In this document: piece after piece, positions 59,595-64,000 of the stretch
How the letters are laid out: every line of letters begins with the position of its first letter
How positions within the stretch are numbered: the stretch's first letter is position 1
Assembly (NCBI GenBank): GCA_012064415.1
Contig: SSNU01000024.1
Location: 187,812 to 251,811, forward strand
Direction of reading: 5' to 3'
DNA length: 64,000 bases
Source of the DNA: Gyrodactylus bullatarudis
Lineage: Eukaryota > Platyhelminthes > Monogenea > Gyrodactylidea > Gyrodactylidae
Translations under genes and position numbers: made by a program
Notes under the pieces: generated by a model
Databases searched by the model: none
Told to the model about the DNA's origin: nothing
What the model saw: only the letters and a program-made list of their open reading frames with translations

Positions 59595-61761
59595 ATGAAC
59601 GATTTCAAAATGAACACCACAACCAGTTCCAGTCAGATTTCCACGACAACCTCAGTCCAGTCAGCAAATAGTTCGAGTATGCTATCGGAATTATTGAAGA
59701 AGCCGTCGATGTCATACTCGTCCGAGTGTTCAATGTTGGCCAATAAATCGGGCCAGCTGCATCCAACCAGTGTTAGAGGTGGGAGTGGAGGAAGTGCCAC
59801 TGGGAATAGTAGCGGATGTGGCTCAAACATTTCCAATAACGCCTCGACAGAATTATCCCTCGGCATTGAAGAGATGTCCACAAGTCCCGGGACCATTGTT
59901 AGATCTCCGGATGAACTGGTCTGCTCCAACTCGAATCATATCGAAGGTGAGTCGTATTTTTTTAACAATCAATGCAGAGAACCTCTTCCTTTCAATCCAT
60001 CTGTCTATATCTGACCCGCTGAGGTGTTAGCAAATCTTTCATTCATCGTATATCATACATCAAGACATACAATATACAGTAGTAGAAACGATTTTTCAAC
60101 TGAGAATGATTGAAAACGTTCGATTTCGAAAGAAAAAAATATTATTTCGACCTTTATTGATAAATTTAGTATAGCTGTACTTTTTATAAAAGTTTAGCGA
60201 AAAATAGTTTTTGTTTAAAGTGAAAATGATGAATGTAGTTTTCTGTAGATGACACAATTGTGAAAATATCATTTATCCATTTCGGATTAATTCGAAAAAG
60301 TATACAAGTTTTGTAGTTTGCAGTTGGGTCAATACTATAGAGAACTACTATAGCTGAGAATCCTAATTTTCCTATTTAAACTTGATTTGATCTTTGGAGT
60401 TAATGTGATTGTAAATTTTCCTTGAAAAATCAAATTTAATACGAAAACAAGTTAGGTGAGGTATTATCGTGGCATGATTAAACAAAGGAGTTAGTCTTTT
60501 CTTCTAGGACCAATTCATCTTCTTAACTATACTCAAACTGAGCTTATCTTTTATGAGAGATTCACATTCATGAAACTCTCTATTTAAATGTTTTCTCAGT
60601 GATCGATTGGAGAGATTGAATATTGGAATAAATTCAACATAAATTATCTCTCTTTCTATTTCTCAAATTAAACATTGAAACTTGTGACAATAAATGAATT
60701 TATTCTTTGTACTCAATCTCTCTACAGACAAGAGTTGATCCAAGTTTTGTTTAACCCGTCCTTTTGAGTCAGACCCTGAGTCAGGTTGATATCAGATAAT
60801 ACCGAATATTAATCAATGATTATTTAGAATTACAAGCCAAAAATTCATTCAATAATTATAAATAAATGAAATTTGTAAAATAATACGTAATGTTATATAC
60901 TACTTTGTAGTATCAAGGAGAATTGAGATTATGTCCATTTAAAAGGCTTGATAAACCATTAGAGGTGGAGAGCAATGCAATATGGTTCGGAAGCTAATTC
61001 AAGTTGTAGTAAATTGAAATTATTAGTTAGTTGAACTGTCCTCGTTGAGGGACAGTGAGAGCTACTGTTCTACACACACTGAGAAAGTTTCTTCTTCTTT
61101 AGTTTACGTCTAAAATTAGGACATCTCTAGCCAGGATTTATTAGGCTATTGCAGCGTACTTTGGGTAATAGGAAACAAAGTTTTACAGAGTGTAATTCCG
61201 ATCTGTGTTCCCCCCCCGTAAAAAGGAGAGGATTTGATCATTAAACTCTTGAGAATTTTGTCACCTATAGTTTTGCATTAGTTCTTAGATAGCTGTGCAT
61301 TTCATATATGCAATTGGCTACTCGATATCTCTCATAGAATTAAAAGATGCTTAGCCACAAAAAAAAAGATTTCAGATTTGGTGAGGTTGAGGTTTTGTTC
61401 TTTTTCTGCTTGAATTCGCTTCTGTAGTATGCTAACATTGAATTTTGGTTAGACTTCATTCTGGAAAGTCAATCGATTGGCCTCGTCTTTGAGAATACGG
61501 CCAAGCTCCTGCCCCAACGAGAAATCAACTTGAAGAATTATGAATCCCTGCCAATGGCGATGAATACATCGACCACATGTCTAGATGATATGAAGACAGT
61601 CCAGCGTAGCCAAAAGAATTCTTATGACCAGACAGTGGAAACCTCGTGGATGACCTACTTCGAGAATGGTCCTTCCAATGATGGGTTCTCCCCTGAATTC
61701 AAAATGCTGAATAATCCGGCCAATCCAACTGCGGATCTGGCTCAAATCCAAGAAAGGCCTA
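59595..61761 (+). CDS. Ser/Thr/Asn/Gly-rich protein, first two coding exons (continues right)
   Basis: Exon 59595-59946 encodes MNDFKMNTTTSSSQISTTTS and a low-complexity region with MLSELLKKPSM, then a donor GTGAGT. After a 1.5-kb intron, exon 61453-61761 continues in frame (DFILESQSIGLVFENTAKLL ... YFENGPSNDGF...) to a donor at 61762. Further exons must lie downstream, probably outside the window. The composition, the long intron and a likely long 5' UTR resemble developmental transcription-factor or regulator genes, but no domain is present in this part and I make no family call. ATG at 59595 follows an in-frame stop-rich leader; a second in-frame ATG lies five codons on. Confidence 0.6.
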
Positions 61762-64000
61762 GTGAGTCAATGTCTCTCTTTATTAATTTAATTTTTAAAC
61801 GGGTTTCTAGAGCCAAAAATGGCAATTTTAGTCATTGAATTGTATCTCTCCTACTTTTACTGTTTACTGGAGGAAAAAAATTCAGTTTCAATAAGGACGT
61901 ATTTTCTTAGGAATTTTTATTTATCGAAATTTCAATGAATTTCAAGTAATAATCAGCCCCTCCCTTATTTCTGAAATCGATAAAAATTGGATTTCTTGTC
62001 CCAACTTCATGTAGCAATCACTTATTAAAAATCTAACTCTATAGTTCAACTGAAGGGTTAATCTTTGAACCCTGCTCTTTCCCTTTGTTCTCCATATTTA
62101 TTTTTCTAACTCTATATACTACAATACAGCTCAATACTTGTGTATAAACTCTATTGATGGCTTTTGAGTAAACATAAGGCAGATAATGAATAAAAATAAA
62201 TGTGGAGGTTGTGTCAACAACGTCTCATCTCTCTATTATTTTTCATATTTCTTAGGCTTAGATTCTGCAGAGTTCTTATACGTTTTTATAGATTTTACTT
62301 ATTTTTTATTTTTTTCCTATCAATTTTACCTTGATTTTCCCAATATATTAAAGCTATGATTGTCATAAGCTCTGAATCAGTTTCAGAGTCCTATGAAGGA
62401 CTTATCAAGGTACAGTTGGGAGGAAGAGAAATGCAGAAAAAATAAATGGAAAACAGATATGAATTTTATCGATTCCCCATGGCATGTAATAGGCAATTAG
62501 AATTTCTTCCTCTCTTTGTACTTTAGAGGGAAATTCCTATTTCTAGTTTATTTCTTCATTGGTATTTCCTCCAACAAGGAAAATATGCAATACACATTTA
62601 CATCTCTGATACTCTGTGTGTGGGTGTGTAGATGTTGATGATAACCCAACGTGAAATGCTGGATTTCTCACACGTTGTTAGATTATTCAAAACGTGTGAA
62701 CATGTGCCAACTAACTGAGAAGGAATCGAAAGAACCTCTCAAAAGAACGCTATTACAGTCATCATAGTCATTCAGTGTGCAAGAACCCATTCCAGAAAAA
62801 GAACAAAATATTAAGCCTTAAAGTCCCCGAGAATTTTTTTTCATGACTCGAATTCAGTCTTTTGTCTATCCTATGGTTTGTGAATACGCTGATTACGAAT
62901 CCACAGTTGATCCAAAAACAGGCTATCTTTGTAGATTTAGCGGATAGAGTTCAGGTGATTGCATATTTGGATTCTAGAGGTATGATTCCTCGATAAAAGT
63001 TATCTTACCTTGTACCTATGACACTGGGAAGTAGGCTTTCAAAAATTGTTTTAAACAAAAATTAATTTATTGAAAAAAATCAACTCTCTTTGAATTAGTG
63101 TATAGCCCGATTCTGAAGAATGATAGAGCCGAGATCTTTGCGTATTCCAGGAGATTAATAAATTTCCTATCGAATGAGGGGTAAACGAAGTATTTCCTGA
63201 GGTTTAAATTCTTGTTTTGTCAAGCGGTGCATTCTTCTTTTGTCACAATTTCAATCGATGTTGAGAATATGCACCGAAAGTTCTTTCGCTTAGATAATAC
63301 ACAGAGGTCCTGTTTTGATTTTTAGTAGACTATTTCAGTGGAAATCAGTACAAATCTGATCTATCTAAAGATTCTGAAGCTTTCAGGAGAAGAAGGAATC
63401 TTCATCAACTGTATTATAATGAGAGCAAAAAACTGAGAAATTCAACAAACAACCTTGGTACTGTTTATATTTTAGAGCACATGTTGTTTTTCTTGCATAA
63501 TTTTCCTTCTACATAGAGAGAAATTCACAGCTGACTGGGCTTACTTGATAAATACAGTTATTTTGTACTTTATGAAACGAATCTAACACATGAATTTGTT
63601 ACTCTCTCTTTACTCAATATGGTTGAGAACATTGCGTTGTTGTTTTTCTTTATAATATTAATTGAGATGCTAAATGATCATTTGTCTGTAGAGAAGATTG
63701 GGCTACGATATATTAGAATTGAGCAAGTGAAAATAGTAGTACGTATTGTGATGTGAATTTATTAATCATAGTGGTTTTTAAAGGATATACCTAGCATATA
63801 TTCGAATACCACGACAGCTTTCCTCTGGAAAGTTAGAAGATTAATCGATAGATAGTTGAGTTCTCTTGTGATTATTCAGATTCCCTGAGTTGGTTTTCAA
63901 TCTTCTTTCCTCACTTTCCTCCTTAAATGATAGAGTTCATTGGGGCCAATTTTGTTAGTGGGCTTAACAGATGGGTCAAATTGAGTTATCACTCTTCTCT
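61762..64000. other. Presumed intron or intergenic, no exon recognised
   Basis: AT-rich sequence after the last seen donor site. I could not support any exon, repeat or RNA gene here; the gene starting at 59595 may continue beyond the window. Confidence 0.4.

Overview
This is a eukaryotic, AT-rich nuclear window, and I read it as a small invertebrate animal. The genes are intron-bearing (GT..AG) with short introns. The contents are metazoan: beta-tubulin, Munc18-1/UNC-18, pyruvate kinase, PIH1D1, TEX10, a TCF19-like FHA-PHD protein, and a cytoplasmic intermediate filament protein with a lamin-type tail. That last type is typical of protostomes other than arthropods, so a spiralian is likely. 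Several introns are only 26-39 nt long. I cannot name the species.

Region 1-14.2 kb is a mobile-element landscape. It holds a decayed piggyBac transposase (1-870) and at least four, probably five, Penelope-like retroelement (PLE) pieces with RT and/or GIY-YIG endonuclease coding. Four hammerhead-ribozyme motifs lie downstream of PLE coding or in PLE terminal remnants. The region also has an 818-bp N gap flanked by a perfect inverted repeat and two related short TA-flanked TIR elements. A divergent Bub1-like kinase gene (minus, 5795-8502) survives here, with one PLE sitting in an intron between 61-bp direct repeats.

Region 14.2-17 kb has no confident gene. From 17 to 26.3 kb three minus-strand genes follow each other: a DUF389 membrane protein of 12 exons, TEX10/IPI1 of the rixosome, and an intronless SLC35F-like transporter.

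Region 27-37 kb is a tandem array of five minus-strand genes for small secreted proteins. All share one exon structure and look like highly divergent CAP/SCP (PR-1) domains lacking the usual cavity residues. A TIR element and a broken Tc1/mariner-like transposase are inserted between copies.

Region 38-58 kb is compact housekeeping and neuronal gene space. In order it holds beta-tubulin (-), UNC-18 (-), a YccV/HspQ-domain protein (+), a folate-receptor-like GPI-anchored protein (+), an unknown small protein (-), TCF19-like (-), a multi-pass membrane protein (+), the intermediate filament gene (-) with a possible long N-terminal extension, PIH1D1 (+) and pyruvate kinase (-). From 59.6 kb the first exons of a Ser/Thr/Asn-rich plus-strand gene run toward the right edge. 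Boundaries were read by eye from splice consensus and reading-frame continuity. Where exon lengths are given they sum to whole codons.
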